Of a stretch of DNA of 64,000 nucleotides, positions 25,001 through 34,780 are shown in pieces (positions within the stretch are counted from its first letter, which is position 1; every line of letters begins with the position of its first letter). The notes beneath the pieces are model-generated. The model saw only the letters and a list, made by a program, of their open reading frames with translations. It did no database searches and had not been told where the DNA came from. This stretch comes from Theristus sp. LFF4_11. Lineage: Eukaryota; Nematoda; Chromadorea; Monhysterida; Xyalidae. The position numbers and the translations under genes were made by a program. The DNA lies in the NCBI GenBank assembly GCA_030248135.1, contig JASANC010005444.1:1-64000 (forward strand). The letters run 5' to 3'.

Positions 25001-26272
25001 GCGGTCTGAAAACTTGACGATTCGAACTGACAAGCCCGGGTCGCTGCGGTCACCGCTTACCGGGCAAAATCACAAAAAAAACCGTGTCCGGCACACACGG
25101 TGTCAGTTTGTGGCCCACACATAAACCAGAAACTAACGTTAAGCTCCATGCATGGCCGTAAGCCAACCCAAACAATAAATATTGAGATAGAGCAGCAAAA
25201 AAATAAAATAAATAACGAAAACTGTTACGTTCACCTGAGCACCGGGCATTCATGCCTGTCGTTTGTTCAAAAGCCAAATTCACAAAACACGGAAAAGACC
25301 GCGACCTTTCGAATTCACCAACAAACTCCGAAGTTAGAAATTCGTGTGTATTTTGTTCAAAATGCACCAATCTAAAAAACCTTCAAACAATACAACAGAA
25401 ATTGAATGATGATGGGCGATAGTCGAATAATTCCAGACATAAAACCACGAAGATCGGGAACAAAGAACGAGGAACTACGAAAACCTGCTTTCACTGTCCA
25501 AACTCCAAATGAAGCTACCCATACGAAAAGAGTGAAAATCTTCACCAACCGTGTTCAGACTGAGCGAGCGTGGTCGACTGCGCAACGGTCCATCATTCGC
25601 GCGTTGTCCATTGAGGCCGTATGACGGGAACATTTTCTTTGTGCAAACTAGTGCAAAAGCTGGTTGTTCCACTGAAAAACAATTGTTTTTTTCACTTGGT
25701 GATTCAAGGGATGCTCAATCTTTGTTTGTTCGTCATCTACGAATTTCAGGCCGATCCAACAGAGAACACTTGTTTGCCGACGGCGATCAGCGATCCCGTC
25801 CCGGCCCGACCCGATGTTGGAATATTTATCAAACACGGCCGTTTCTCGTTTTCATTGTCGATTTTTTCGCTTAAAGCTTTTTTGCACAACACGATTTCAG
25901 CAGACAACACAAACAATGCGCACAGCAGACTCACTCACCGAAAAGGCCACTCGGAGAAATGGCAGCTGGTTGAAGGCACGCGAGCAACCTGCTCTTTCAG
26001 ACACGGATTTTTTTCAGTCTTTTCGCCGAAAATTAACGAGTGTATGCAAATTTTGACAAATTTCTATACAAAGTGACGCAATAAATGTGACGCAAATGAA
26101 AATTTCTGCAAAAGAATGTTGGTCGCTCGGAAAATGTTGAATCTGCAAAACTCGATCAAAAATGAATGTTGAAACAAACAATTTTGGTGATAAAACAATT
26201 TTTTACACACATTCCAAATGGCGCAACACACTCACGTCAGCAATCAACTTTGCAAAGAACAACCAGAAACCA
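22070..26272. other. Long intergenic stretch, no supported gene
   Basis: Mostly A-rich on the plus strand, with frequent short open frames. The longest are 22156-22518 (+), 24216-24560 (-), 24562-24954 (-) and 25621-26076 (+); none has recognisable motifs or paired splice signals. It contains the GC-rich repeat at 24841-25068. Confidence 0.5.
24841..25068. repeat. Dispersed GC-rich repeat, family D copy 1
   Basis: It contains GCGAAGACCGCGGCGAC, CAAGTCGCCAGAC and GGCACAGTCTCAA, and later, inverted, GAACTGACAAGCCCGGGTCG. The same words recur at 60118-60252 (GCGAAGACCGCGGCGACC, AAGTCGCCAGACCGCACAG). CTACTAGACAGTGTTTTTG is duplicated in tandem here (about 24880 and 24898). The type is unknown; it may be an eroded inverted-repeat transposon. 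Confidence 0.6.
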
Positions 26273-26281
26273 TTACGCCTC

Positions 26282-26854
26282 GGCCCTTGACAAAACTACG
26301 GACCGTATACGGAGGTTATACGGCGCACGCTTAACAAAACTACGGACCGTATACGGAGGTGCGCGCAGCGAAAAATGGCGCCAATTTTATATTCTCAGCA
26401 CACGCTGCGCGTGCTTGACAAAACTACGGACATTATACGGAGGTTTTCAAAAACGATTGGAAATGTTCAGATATGGTTGGGAATCGATTATACAATCAAT
26501 CCTGAACAATTTTGGGCGCCAAATTCAAATTTTTTATTTTAAGCGGGAATTCAAAAAACTCAAAACAGTTGAAAAACAGTGGGAAATGATCAGAGTTTGT
26601 TGAATATGAATGAAAACAATCAATCTAAGCAATTTGGTCGCCAATTTTTTTGAATGGCGGGAAATTTAAAATTCAAATTTCTAAAAGATAAAAGACGACT
26701 GAAAATGATTTTGTTTTTTGAACATCGGTAAAAAAGTGCATGTATGGTTAACATGCTGACTGTCTGAGCAAATACTACGGTACCATTATTTTTATTGGGT
26801 CTCGACACGATCTTCGTGAAAATGCTTACAATCGTTAGTAGTATGTACCAAAAT
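26282..26854 (+). repeat. Left terminal inverted repeat (573 bp)
   Basis: This is the reverse complement of 29754-30326. It contains three subterminal copies of a TTRACAAAACTACGGAC-type motif starting near 26286, 26331 and 26429, which may be transposase-binding sites. Confidence 0.9.
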
Positions 26855-27065
26855 ACCAAAGAAGCCATGCAGTATGATGAATAGAATGTTGAATTACGAC
26901 ATTGTTGTTGCCCAAAACAAAACAATCACCTATATACGTGTAGTCGTAAGTCCGTAAAATGTCCGTAGTTTTGTCAAACGTGCTCTGTAAAACCTCCGTT
27001 GAATTTTTTTTTCCTGTATTATAGTGGAGATGAGGGAGGAGTACCGGAACGGCAAATGTACTTTT

Positions 27066-27303
27066 GCGGCCCAAGAGATTGCGGCCTGGACGATTGCGGC
27101 CGAAGCGTAGCGGCCTGAAGGATTGCGGCCTGGACGATTGCGGCCGAAGCATAGCGGCCTGGACGATAGCGGCCTGGACGATAGTGGCCCGGACGATAGC
27201 GGCCTGGGACGATAGCGGCCTGGGACGATAGCGGCCCGGGACGATTGCGGCCTGGGACGATTGCGGCCCGGGACGATTTCGGCCTGGGACGATTGCGGCC
27301 CAC
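27066..27303 (+). repeat. GGCC-cored tandem array, 16 units, left
   Basis: About 16 degenerate units of 14-17 bp, typically GCGGCCTGGGACGATT or GCGGCCTGGACGATT. The inner edge reads GCGGCCCACAAAGTTTTTA. The array is mirrored by the inverted one at 28656-28886. It creates a long multi-frame open region that should not be read as a gene. Confidence 0.9.
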
Positions 27304-28655
27304 AAAGTTTTTATGCTTTGTCACCTTTCCAGGTCAATTTCTATCTATCTAGAAAATTTGCTCCAGCCATCTATATCGCCCCCCCCCCGCCCAACACCCC
27401 TGCTCTGGAACAACAATGGTTCAAACCATCGTCGTCGTCGTGTCTGCTGCGTTTGCGTCGAATCGATCGTTGATATTTGCGCCAATATTTGCGCCGCTGT
27501 TAGCAATAAAAAAATTGAATTGAATAGAAATTGAATTGAATTGAAATGAAATGAATTGTTGTTGTTTGAATCCTTATGTTTGAAAATCCAAGATTCTGGA
27601 GGTTTGATTTGAAACAAATGCTGGGTGTGGGGTTAAGGTTGTTAAACAAAAATCGAAATTTTTTATGTGATTAAAAAATGCCTATTAAAAAATTCAAGAA
27701 TTTTCCCTCTAATATGCTCTGAAAACCTTAATTTTGGCACATTTTTTTCAAAAGTTCAACAAAAATTTTCTTTGATATTGCCTCGTAAAACCGTCAGCAG
27801 TCGATTTTGGACCGTTTAACCGACTGATTTTAGGCTTTGACAACTTCGGCGATGAAGTTTTTGAGCGTTCCACAGCTTGGCTACCATTTCCGATGCAGAT
27901 AAGGTGACAATTCGCTTTGCAATCTGATTTCTGAGCGTCCGAGCTGCTCCGTTTGCTAGCGCCACGTTGTCTGGTTGCTGTTTCGTGTCCTGTTGTCGCG
28001 CCATCATCAGAATTGATCGAATTTCAACCCGGTATGTGTGTTTTCACTTGAGCTGGGGACAATTAGTGACGTTTTGGGGGTCAAAACACAAGAGGCATGG
28101 TAACGGTTTGGAAAAGGGGTAAATGAAGTTACCCAAACAAACTCTGGAAAGTTTTTGGGAATCATTCGGGAGGCGCTTGCACATCAAATGTGGTTCTTCG
28201 AACTCCCTGGTTAATTTAGCACAACTTTAATTTCTGAATTTTTTTCAATAAAAAAATGACGATTTTTGTTTTTTTCAACAACCCAAGGTGGGGTCTCTGC
28301 CTGAGGACCCAACTCGAGACAAAAGAAATTTTTCAGATATCTAGCTAGATAATTTTATAAAAAAGTACAGTTTTGATTTTTAACGGGAATTTTTTGTTGG
28401 TTTGATTTTAAATAATTAATTGGTAGTTTAAAATTTTAATAACAAATTAAACAAAAAGGCTCAGATGAAATATAGCTCTGCCCGGCGACAAGGAAAGTTG
28501 AGCATGGAAGATTTTGATTTGGGGTTCTAAAAAACATAATTACTAATCAATAAACAAAAAACAACTTTGTTTGAAAAAAAGAATTGAAAACTCGTGTGCG
28601 AGAATAACATAACCAGTTGCGTGCGACAAAGACAATGACACCGCTTTAAAATTTC

Positions 28656-28886
28656 GTGGGCCGCAATCGTCCCAGGCCGCAATCGTCCCGGGCCGCAATC
28701 GTCCCAGGCCGCAATCGTCCCAGGCCGCAATCGTCCCAGGCCGCAATCCTTCAGGCCGCAATCGTCCAGGCCGCAATCCTTCAGGCCGCAATCCTTCAGG
28801 CCGCAATCGTCCTAGGCCGCAATCCTTCAGGCCGCAATCCTTCAGGCCGCAATGCTTCGGCCGCAATGCTTCGGCCGCTATCTAAT
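28656..28886 (-). repeat. GGCC-cored tandem array, 16 units, right, inverted
   Basis: Units such as GGCCGCAATCGTCCCA and GGCCGCAATCCTTCA, about 16 copies, in reverse orientation to 27066-27303. The inner edge AATTTCGTGGGCCGC is the approximate inverse of the left array's inner edge, so the two arrays form the arms of an internal hairpin. Confidence 0.9.
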
Positions 28887-28986
28887 GGGCCGCAATCGAA
28901 CGCACGCCACCGGAACTGCAGATGCAGCTACTTTTAATAATGATGCATCACTTTTTGAGCCATACAACCTTTTTTCTGGCAATATA

Positions 28987-29123
28987 CAGTAGCGGCCAAA
29001 AGTGTTGGACGGAAAGGTCGAAAAGTGTCCCGTGAACCCAACGTTGCCCTTAAATTCTTATAATAGAATTTGTACGGCTGATGCAACACGCGCGCAGCGT
29101 TCCAACACTTTTGGTCGTCACTG
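28987..29123. mobile_element. Tc1/mariner-like MITE, 137 bp
   Basis: CAGTAGCGGCCAAAAGTGTT at the left and AACACTTTTGGTCGTCACTG at the right are inverted and both flanked by TA. CAGT...GGCCAAAAGT ends with TA duplication are characteristic of Tc1-type elements. Too short to encode a transposase. It is nested inside the 4,045-bp element. Confidence 0.85.
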
Positions 29124-29160
29124 TAAAAACCGATTTTCACCATCCCGATATACATACGTA

Positions 29161-29290
29161 CAGTCGATTTCTAAATTATAGGGAATCAGTGATTGGTTGG
29201 GATTACGGTATGCATGCTTTCTGTGCACAGAAAGCATGCATACCGCACGCAATCCCAACCACACAGCTGTTATGATTTAGAGTTCGACTG
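29161..29290. mobile_element. Palindromic MITE-like element, family A copy 3
   Basis: A TA-flanked 130-bp hairpin with ends CAGTCGATTTCTAAATTATA and TTATGATTTAGAGTTCGACTG. The centre is the palindrome GCTTTCTGTGCACAGAAAGC with almost no loop. It gives the cleanest view of the family A ends and TA duplication. Confidence 0.9.
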
Positions 29291-29753
29291 TATTCCCTAC
29301 ACACGACATTCCCTACATTCCCTTCAAAAGTCTTTCAACTGCGGATGATGGCTGAGTGGCAGGCTGTAGACTGCTGAGCGCTGATCGTTACATTTGGAAT
29401 CGATTCAGAAAATGCGTTTCTACAACAGACACCAGTGACTAACAACACGACATTCAGACTTTTCAGATGCTTTTATTTCTGGGAAAAACACGGAGCTGTA
29501 CACGAACACAGACACGGCGCGGGACATGGTACTAATCAGAGTACGTGTTACAGACGGTCAAAATATGGCGGGGGTCAAAATATGGCATGACACCATTCTG
29601 TTGTTGCTGCTCTGGATTAATGACATACTGTACTTGGGTGCACAGTACTGCTACTGACTAATGTAATCAGATCGTGTCAATACAAACAATTCTATCATTA
29701 AACGTATTACGTACGTTATAAGTTCAGCATTTGCACTGCGTGTTTCTGAAAAC

Positions 29754-30326
29754 ATTTTGGTACATACTACTAACGATTGTAAGCATTTTCACGAAGATCG
29801 TGTCGAGACCCAATAAAAATAATGGTACCGTAGTATTTGCTCAGACAGTCAGCATGTTAACCATACATGCACTTTTTTACCGATGTTCAAAAAACAAAAT
29901 CATTTTCAGTCGTCTTTTATCTTTTAGAAATTTGAATTTTAAATTTCCCGCCATTCAAAAAAATTGGCGACCAAATTGCTTAGATTGATTGTTTTCATTC
30001 ATATTCAACAAACTCTGATCATTTCCCACTGTTTTTCAACTGTTTTGAGTTTTTTGAATTCCCGCTTAAAATAAAAAATTTGAATTTGGCGCCCAAAATT
30101 GTTCAGGATTGATTGTATAATCGATTCCCAACCATATCTGAACATTTCCAATCGTTTTTGAAAACCTCCGTATAATGTCCGTAGTTTTGTCAAGCACGCG
30201 CAGCGTGTGCTGAGAATATAAAATTGGCGCCATTTTTCGCTGCGCGCACCTCCGTATACGGTCCGTAGTTTTGTTAAGCGTGCGCCGTATAACCTCCGTA
30301 TACGGTCCGTAGTTTTGTCAAGGGCC
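29754..30326 (-). repeat. Right terminal inverted repeat (573 bp)
   Basis: Inverse copy of 26282-26854. The open frame 29731-29988 here and 26620-26925 on the opposite strand are the same sequence translated twice, so they are not independent genes. Confidence 0.9.
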
Positions 30327-30335
30327 TTACGCCTC

Positions 30336-31322
30336 CAAAAATATCTATATATGTAAAATCAAGAGATTGGAGCAAAAGAACAAATTCACAACGACGGTGA
30401 ACACTTTTTTCAGCAACAAAACATTTACAACTTGCTTGTTGCACAACAACAACTGACCAAAATGGGATCACACACCTTTTGTGTTCATTGCAACTGAAAA
30501 AAAATGAAATTTTTAAAATAGGAAGTCGATAACGAACGACCAGCATTTACACGTGAAACTCTCTCGGTAGTTTTCTTTGGCTGCTGCTGACACCTACTCA
30601 CCTTTCAAACCAAGATACCACCTGAAATAAAGGAGCAGTAACAGCGATATCAATTTACAGCACCACGCACGCACGACCCCAAAACGGTTGCACTGGCGTG
30701 GCAAGTGTTGGTGTGTTGTCGTTCGTTCTTTTTTGAACATTGTTTGTTGACAGAAGTTGCGTAAAAAAGCAACCAGACAACAAAATATTATCATTGCACT
30801 TGCTGCTCCAGCTCCCGAAACGTAAAGTTAAATGAGAAAACTCACAAATTTCTGCTCAGATAGATAAAGTGTATGCAACAGTTCGCATTCTTTAGCAGCA
30901 TCGAAAACAAACCGAGTGAAAAAAGTCACTTTGAATAATGACGCAAAAAAGCGGTTGTGGAACGAGTTTTGAAACCAAAAGACAAGAGGAGGCCAGGTGC
31001 AAAAAACTTCAGCAAAATGTCAAGGCACTGTTGCGCGAATAAGGGAAAGAACTGGGGTTGTTAAAAAAACCGTCGTCATTTTTTTCATAATTTTTTTCAA
31101 AATTCTCATTTTGATTGTGATTTCTGAGCGTCCACTCCGAGCTCTCTCATCTGCAGGAAGCGCAACTTTAATTTTCCTTGCAGTTCCGTCCGTGTCGTTG
31201 TCGTAAGCAGGGGTCGAGCCGAGCCCAATTTTTGGAGATTTCGCTTGATTTGGGGGGTGTTTTTCCAGACTTCAAATCATCAAATCTTCAAATATTACGT
31301 ACCAGATTTTGCGATCACGTTG
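30336..31322. other. Spacer between two transposons, no supported gene
   Basis: No intact gene. A minus-strand segment near 30665-30725 translates LPRQCNRF and resembles the LPRQRNRL part of Kir exon 2; it may be a decayed copy but is short and weak. From about 31270 the sequence belongs to a repeat also seen at 35500-35790. Confidence 0.4.
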
Positions 31323-31878
31323 CGGGTGTCACGATTTTATTTCCCCGTGTTTTTATTTCCCCGCACGGGGATTTAACCTTGGTGCTAAATCCCCGTACGG
31401 GGAATGGACTATGGTGTTAATTCCCCGTAGCCGTTTTAAAAACCCCGTATGCAGTATTTCCAAATCCAGCTGAATACAGGCTGTCACATGCCCACAATAC
31501 AACGCGAATCCGTGTGCGGTGCAGTGCAAATCGTAGTGTGCATTTTATTCACATGCAGAAGTAAGAGGAAATGGAGCACACTTGAGGAAATAAATTTGTC
31601 ACGTGTGAGAAAGAGGTGCAAAGTGAGTAGCACATGTGCAATTCGAACAACACAAAAAGCAGTGTTGTTTTTAAGAAAAAAACAAAGATAAAACACTTTT
31701 GAATAAATAGCACAGAACAAAACAACAACAACGCAAATTGTATGATTGTATTCAAATTGTATTCAAACAAGACCAAACCAACAAATCAAACAAAGGATTA
31801 AGCAAGCAAACAAGCAAATGCTAGAAGTAGACTGACCTACACTCAGTTTGTGGATTTGCTTATTTTGCCATGCGCGTG

Positions 31879-32445
31879 TCACATGTTTGAACACGTAGAG
31901 TGTCTCCACCTCGCCAATCGCTGCGTATGCCGCATGAACTGCAGATGCTGAGGTTGATGCCGTTTCGGCAGCGGTTGAGTTCGAGCCACGATCGGTTGCA
32001 CCAGCGTCGGTTGAGGTCGACGCAGGATCGGTCGCACCAGCGTCGGTTGAGGTCGACGCAGGATCGGTCGCACCAGCGTCGGTTGAGGTCGGCGCAGGAT
32101 CGGTCGCACCAGCGTCGGTTGAGGTCGGCGCAGGATCGGTCGCACCAGCGTCGGTTGAGGTCGACGCAGGATCGGTCGCACCAGCGTCGGTTGAGGTCGG
32201 CGCAGGATCGGTCGCACCAGCGTCGGTTGAGGTCGGCGCAGGATCGGTCGCACCAGCGTCGGTTGAGGTCGGCGCAGGATCGGTTGCACCAGCGTCGGTT
32301 GAGGTCGACGCGGGATCGGTTGCACTTGCTGGCGCCGAGGACTGATCTTCAGAATCCGATGATTCAGCACCCAATCCGGATAAATGCGATCATTTTCTGG
32401 ACTTGTCAAATACGTGACAACCTCCTGGTACAGCTGCGGATCCAT
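31879..32445 (-). CDS. Transposon-borne ORF with a 12-residue tandem repeat
   Basis: From ATG at 32445 the frame reads MDPQLYQEVVTYLTSPENDRIYPDW, then enters about nine 12-residue repeats (RRPQPTLVRPIL-type), and stops at 31879, about 188 residues. The N-terminal sequence vaguely resembles the segment before zinc-finger/integrase domains in some retroelement proteins, but I cannot confirm this. The 36-bp unit is open in more than one frame: a second minus frame (31763-32374) gives acidic ATDPAPTSTDAG repeats and a plus frame gives QRRLRSAQDRSH. Which frame is translated, if any, cannot be decided by eye. It lies inside the 2,353-bp element. Confidence 0.3.
   Translation of the reverse strand: MDPQLYQEVVTYLTSPENDRIYPDWVLNHRILKISPRRQQVQPIPRRPQPTLVQPILRRPQPTLVRPILRRPQPTLVRPILRRPQPTLVRPILRRPQPTLVRPILRRPQPTLVRPILRRPQPTLVRPILRRPQPTLVRPILRRPQPTLVQPIVARTQPLPKRHQPQHLQFMRHTQRLARWRHSTCSNM
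31991..32325. repeat. 36-bp minisatellite, about nine units
   Basis: Plus-strand unit GCACCAGCGTCGGTTGAGG followed by TCGGCGCAGGATCGGTC, with a GAC/GGC alternation between units. The unit length is divisible by three and contains no stop in several frames, which explains the overlapping long open frames here. Confidence 0.95.
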
Positions 32446-32474
32446 TGCTTGGTGACTAGCAAAAAAATTGAAGT

Positions 32475-32690
32475 GCACTTTTAGAACCAAAAAGTAAAAC
32501 AAAAACACGTTTGAAAATGTTCAATGAGTGAAAACAATCCAACAGAGCAAACGAAACAAAATTGACAGAGAAAAATATAAGTTTACTTTTAAAATCAAAA
32601 AGTACAATTAAAACATCTTTGAAAGAGTTGTATGAGTGAAAACGAATCCAGCAAAGCAAACGAAACAAAATGACAGGTAAAAAACCAACC
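32475..32690. repeat. Tandem duplication, about 115-bp unit, two copies
   Basis: AAAACAAAAACACGTTTGAA...GCAAACGAAACAAAAT is repeated as ACAATTAAAACATCTTTGAA...GCAAACGAAACAAAAT, diverged but alignable. Non-coding; inside the 2,353-bp element. Confidence 0.6.
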
Positions 32691-32880
32691 GAACAGCATG
32701 AATAAAAAAGTCTGCAAACGCAAAACGGTCCATGACTGGGACATTTTGTGTAGTCATGTATCGATAACTGTGACGTAATTATGCACCTGGGTGAACATGC
32801 CACACTAGTTAGTGAGTGTTTCAATTCTGTGGCCAGTAACCAAAACGTAATTCACACGAAACGTGTTTTTCTTGGGGGGG

Positions 32881-33412
32881 GGTACAATTCCGGCCCGCTA
32901 ATTCCGGCCTGAAGAATTCCGGCCCGCTCATTCCGGCCCGAAGAATTCCGGCCCGAAGAATTCCGGCCCGGAGAATTCCGGCCCGGAGAATTTTCGCCAG
33001 CACGAACAATATTAAACCACACGAAGTGATTTTGGTAATGAAATAATAAAATAAAAACATCGATGTTCACATGTTACAGTGTATTTTCAATGATGTTCGT
33101 CCTGTTTGCTTTTTTGGAAAATGAAACCTTTTGGAAAAAAGAAACTACAACTAAATTTTTAAATTTTTTATCATGAACAGGATTTGTGACCCTTTTACCT
33201 TATCAAAAAGGCTTGGCTTAGGATTAGGAACCTACAACAAGTCACTGCAAGCAAGTTCTAAACAAAAATAAAAAATCACAAGAATTTATTTACCAAAAAT
33301 CACTTCGTGTGGTTTAATATTGTTCTTGCTGGCGAAAATTCTCCGGGCCGGAATTCTCCGGGCCGGAATTCTTCGGGCCGGAATTCTTCGGGCCGGAATG
33401 AGCGGGCCGGAA
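32881..33412. repeat. Foldback structure with inverted GGCC-type arrays
   Basis: The left arm (about 32881-33045) has seven units such as CCGGCCCGAAGAATT, then CGCCAGCACGAACAATATT and CACACGAAGTGATTTT. The right arm (about 33290-33412) is the inverse with five units. The loop between is non-coding. It mirrors, with different unit sequence, the array pair of the 4,045-bp element. Confidence 0.85.
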
Positions 33413-33683
33413 TCAATTGATTGATTGATTGATTGATTATTTCACATCATTGTTGAAGTGATATTTGTGATACGTTACCATTTGCACCGCACACGGATTC
33501 GCGTTGTATTGTGGGCATGTGACAGCCTGTATTCAGCTGGATTTGGAAATACTGCATACGGGGTTTTTAAAACGGCTATGGGGAATTAACACCATAGTCC
33601 ATTCCCCGTACGGGGATTTAGCACCAAGGTTAAATCCCCGTGCGGGGAAATAAAAACACGGGGAAATAAAATCGTGACACGGG

Positions 33684-34430
33684 CAACTGACCGACGCAAG
33701 TTTAACACGTTAGTTTAGCTTAGCACGCAAGTTTTAACGTGGCCATGTTATCGGGTACATGAAAAACGGTCGTGTGATGTGGTATTGACCAACACCTCCG
33801 CTCCAATTATTTAACGCTGTGTCGCACAACTCCATTGTAGACCTTATAACACACGTCAAACAACAAGGTATCATGTTCATCTCATGGCCTACCGACTGAA
33901 AAACATTCCACAGAAAGTGTCATTATGCTTTTTTGCCCAGAGTTTCGTGTGGACTTTGTTTTTGGTAGATTTTTTTTGTGACAATTTCTACTTTCAGGCA
34001 ATTTCTACTTTCAGGTCAAAGATCGACGAGCAAAGTCCAGATACCGATAGAAACTTCTGCAATTGGTTTCATGAGCTTGTTAATGGTCTGAAAAGCAGTA
34101 AATTACCTTGGTTTTACGCTTCAAATTGTAGGAAACCTTGTCAACTCTTGCCTTGGGTGTTGCCGATTTGTCGTCTCGAAGAAACGCGGCGTTGTCCATC
34201 AACAACAACGTGAACCGGTGCGTTTTCCATCTGAAGTATTCAAGAAAGTACTATGGAACACAGAAAAATTATTTGGAACGTGAACCACGACCTGGGTTTG
34301 GATCCACAATCCACATGCTGCAAAAGGTAGGTCCAAATTGACGTCGGAAGCTAATTTTCACTGAAGTTTTTGTTAATTTCAAGGGTCAAAACAACTTTAC
34401 TTCATTCTCAAAGTGCCATATTCAAACTCA
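33684..34430. other. Repeat-derived sequence, no intact gene
   Basis: 33680-33903 is related to 35559-35782 (shared GACGCAAGTTTAACACGTTA and CATGGCCTACCGACTGAAAA). Around 34130-34240, minus strand, a splice-flanked open stretch could be read as an exon (DNAAFLRDDKSATPKAR), but I found no partner exon or family. Confidence 0.5.
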
Positions 34431-34745
34431 GCGCGTCAGCGCGGTTCGAATGCACCTAATTTTGTCGACCATCGATTTTTTTTATTATTTGTTATTGGTT
34501 TGGTCATTTTGACCGACGTACTCCTTTTTTCGATTTGGATGACTTCTAGGGTCAATTTTTGGCGCTGAAATGACTTAACTGAATTGAAATGTCGTTTCAG
34601 AAATTGTTGTGTTCAACCGCGGTTCGAAAAAAAGTGAAAATCCTGATTTTTTTAAATTAAAAAAATTAACATTTTTTTAAATTAATTAAAATGGTCGAGG
34701 TCGACAAAAATAGGTGCATCAGAAGAACTGCGCTGACGCGCTGAG
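34431..34745. mobile_element. Inverted-repeat element directly 5' of RRP46
   Basis: The left part has AACTCAGCGCGTCAGCGCGG and ATGCACCTAATTTTGTCGAC; the right part has the inverse words GTCGACAAAAATAGGTGCAT and CTGCGCTGACGCGCTGAGTT. It ends about 36 bp before the RRP46 start codon, so it probably contributes the promoter or 5' UTR. Its interior (34498-34608) is also inverted with respect to 35808-35920 inside the intron 1 transposon. Confidence 0.75.
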
Positions 34746-34780
34746 TTCGAACACTGCTAGGACTCGAGTGCCGAACAGAA

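Larger units (their letters stand above)
26282..30326. mobile_element. 4,045-bp non-autonomous TIR transposon with 573-bp TIRs and 9-bp TSD
   Basis: The ends GGCCCTTGACAAAACTAC...GTAGTTTTGTCAAGGGCC are inverted. They are flanked by a perfect 9-bp direct repeat TTACGCCTC at 26273-26281 and 30327-30335. The arms 26282-26854 and 29754-30326 are each 573 bp and matched wherever I compared them. A 9-bp duplication with long TIRs is typical of Mutator-like elements; that assignment is inference. Each arm has three near-copies of a 30-bp subterminal motif (TTGACAAAACTACGG..., ending TATACGGAGGT), and a further inverted copy lies just inside the left arm near 26950. The interior has no recognisable transposase. 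It holds an inverted pair of GGCC arrays and two nested MITEs. A 63-codon minus frame at 27816-28007 is unassigned. Confidence 0.9.
31327..33679. mobile_element. 2,353-bp TIR transposon with 197-bp TIRs and 4-bp TSD
   Basis: The ends TGTCACGATTTTATTTCC...GGAAATAAAATCGTGACA are inverted. Arms 31327-31523 and 33483-33679 are equal in length. CGGG is duplicated at 31323-31326 and 33680-33683. A related copy of the flanking repeat at 35541-35570 reads straight through TTGCGGGCAACTG with a single CGGG, which is effectively an empty site. The TIRs contain internal short palindromes of the form CCCCGTACGGGG. The interior holds the minisatellite ORF, a tandem ~115-bp repeat and an inverted GGCC-type array pair. 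No transposase is recognised. Confidence 0.9.

Noticed and set aside
25551..26076. Overlapping plus frames as a gene
   Set aside because: No motifs, no splice partners, and overlapping alternative frames of similar quality; length is within what chance can give.
27066..28886. Regular GGCC repeats as a CRISPR array
   Set aside because: Units are directly tandem without unique spacers, in a eukaryotic transposon, and present as an inverted pair.
26620..29988. Two matching open frames (26620-26925 minus and 29731-29988 plus) as a conserved gene pair
   Set aside because: They are the same terminal inverted repeat read on opposite strands.
31900..32484. Plus-strand 194-codon Arg-rich frame
   Set aside because: It is the minisatellite read in an opposite-strand frame that lacks stops; no start context or non-repeat homology.
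34130..34320. Minus-strand exon-like segment (DNAAFLRDDKSATPKAR)
   Set aside because: It has splice-like borders but no phase-compatible second exon and lies in repeat-derived sequence.
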